Below are positions 60,847-60,868 of a stretch of DNA of 60,868 nucleotides, one piece after another. Under the pieces are notes generated by a model, which saw only the letters and a program-made list of their open reading frames with translations, searched no databases and was not told where the DNA came from. Position 1 is the first letter of the stretch; each line of letters starts with the position of its first letter. The translations under genes were made by a program, and so were the position numbers. The DNA lies in the NCBI RefSeq assembly GCF_014333425.1, contig NZ_JACRYT010000018.1, forward strand, positions 1 through 60,868. Reading direction: 5' to 3'. This stretch comes from Zhenpiania hominis (GTDB lineage Bacteria; Bacillota; Clostridia; Peptostreptococcales; Anaerovoracaceae).

Positions 60847-60868
60847 TTCCTTTCTATCAACCTTCTTC

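Overview
The window reads as chromosomal DNA of a spore-forming, anaerobic, low-to-mid GC Clostridia (Bacillota). The evidence is a PolC-type replicase, a spoIIGA-sigE pair behind a Spo0A-type promoter, an infC-rpmI-rplT operon with an ATT-started infC and a leader attenuator, oxygen-defence genes typical of anaerobes (desulfoferrodoxin, thioredoxin), a short siroheme-reductase-like Fe-S protein, and strong GGAGG ribosome sites nearly everywhere. An amino-acid-fermenting gut or sediment clostridium is a reasonable guess; I cannot fix the genus.

Layout. 1-158 holds 20-bp phased repeats that may be the edge of a mobile element. 159-5741: surface trigger-factor-like lipoprotein, small alarmone synthetase, Crp/Fnr regulator, PhoH/PIN protein and a methyltransferase. 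5809-10025: NhaC antiporter, LemA, uracil-DNA glycosylase, ECF sigma factor and two XRE regulators. 10168-14949: a 1593-aa secreted repeat protein. 15046-24950: one leftward housekeeping cluster, pyrH-frr-uppS-cdsA-dxr-rseP-ispG-polC, in which polC lacks the usual proofreading exonuclease domain. 25057-29126: CBS-type pyrophosphatase and a telA-xpaC pair. 29291-36606: hydroxyacyl-CoA dehydrogenase, siroheme-reductase-like protein, flavin protein, a truncated ECF sigma factor with two matching ECF promoters, acetyltransferase, LysR and an FAD oxidase. 36673-39105: two more secreted proteins with the same kind of basic C-terminal module as the giant protein. 39124-46348: assorted transport and metabolic genes (AEC carrier, J-domain protein, CNNM/CBS protein, deoC, MBL hydrolase, phosphodiesterase). 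46428-46680: a tiny 37-aa gene with a consensus promoter and its own terminator. 46705-49678: spoIIGA-sigE and infC-rpmI-rplT. 49640-51123: a decayed NhaC gene. 51429-60868: thioredoxin-superoxide reductase, a sigma-54 activator with its target operon (CoA-acylating aldehyde dehydrogenase plus class III aminotransferase), lexA, a YtcJ-type amidohydrolase and another NhaC transporter.

How it fits together. The most coherent accessory system is 52223-56897. A PAS/AAA+/Fis activator sits upstream of three TTGATACA-type dyads, a near-perfect -24/-12 promoter, and a two-gene operon predicted to transaminate an omega-amino compound (taurine, beta-alanine and GABA are candidates) and oxidise the aldehyde to an acyl-CoA. 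Between these two genes lies a candidate two-state RNA hairpin that can bury the second gene's ribosome site. Other observations worth checking are the exonuclease-less PolC, the superposition of the rplT terminator, spoIIG promoter and spoIIGA ribosome site on the same about 50 bases, the isolated 37-aa gene, and the region-2-only sigma factor. No tRNA, rRNA, CRISPR array or complete insertion sequence was seen.
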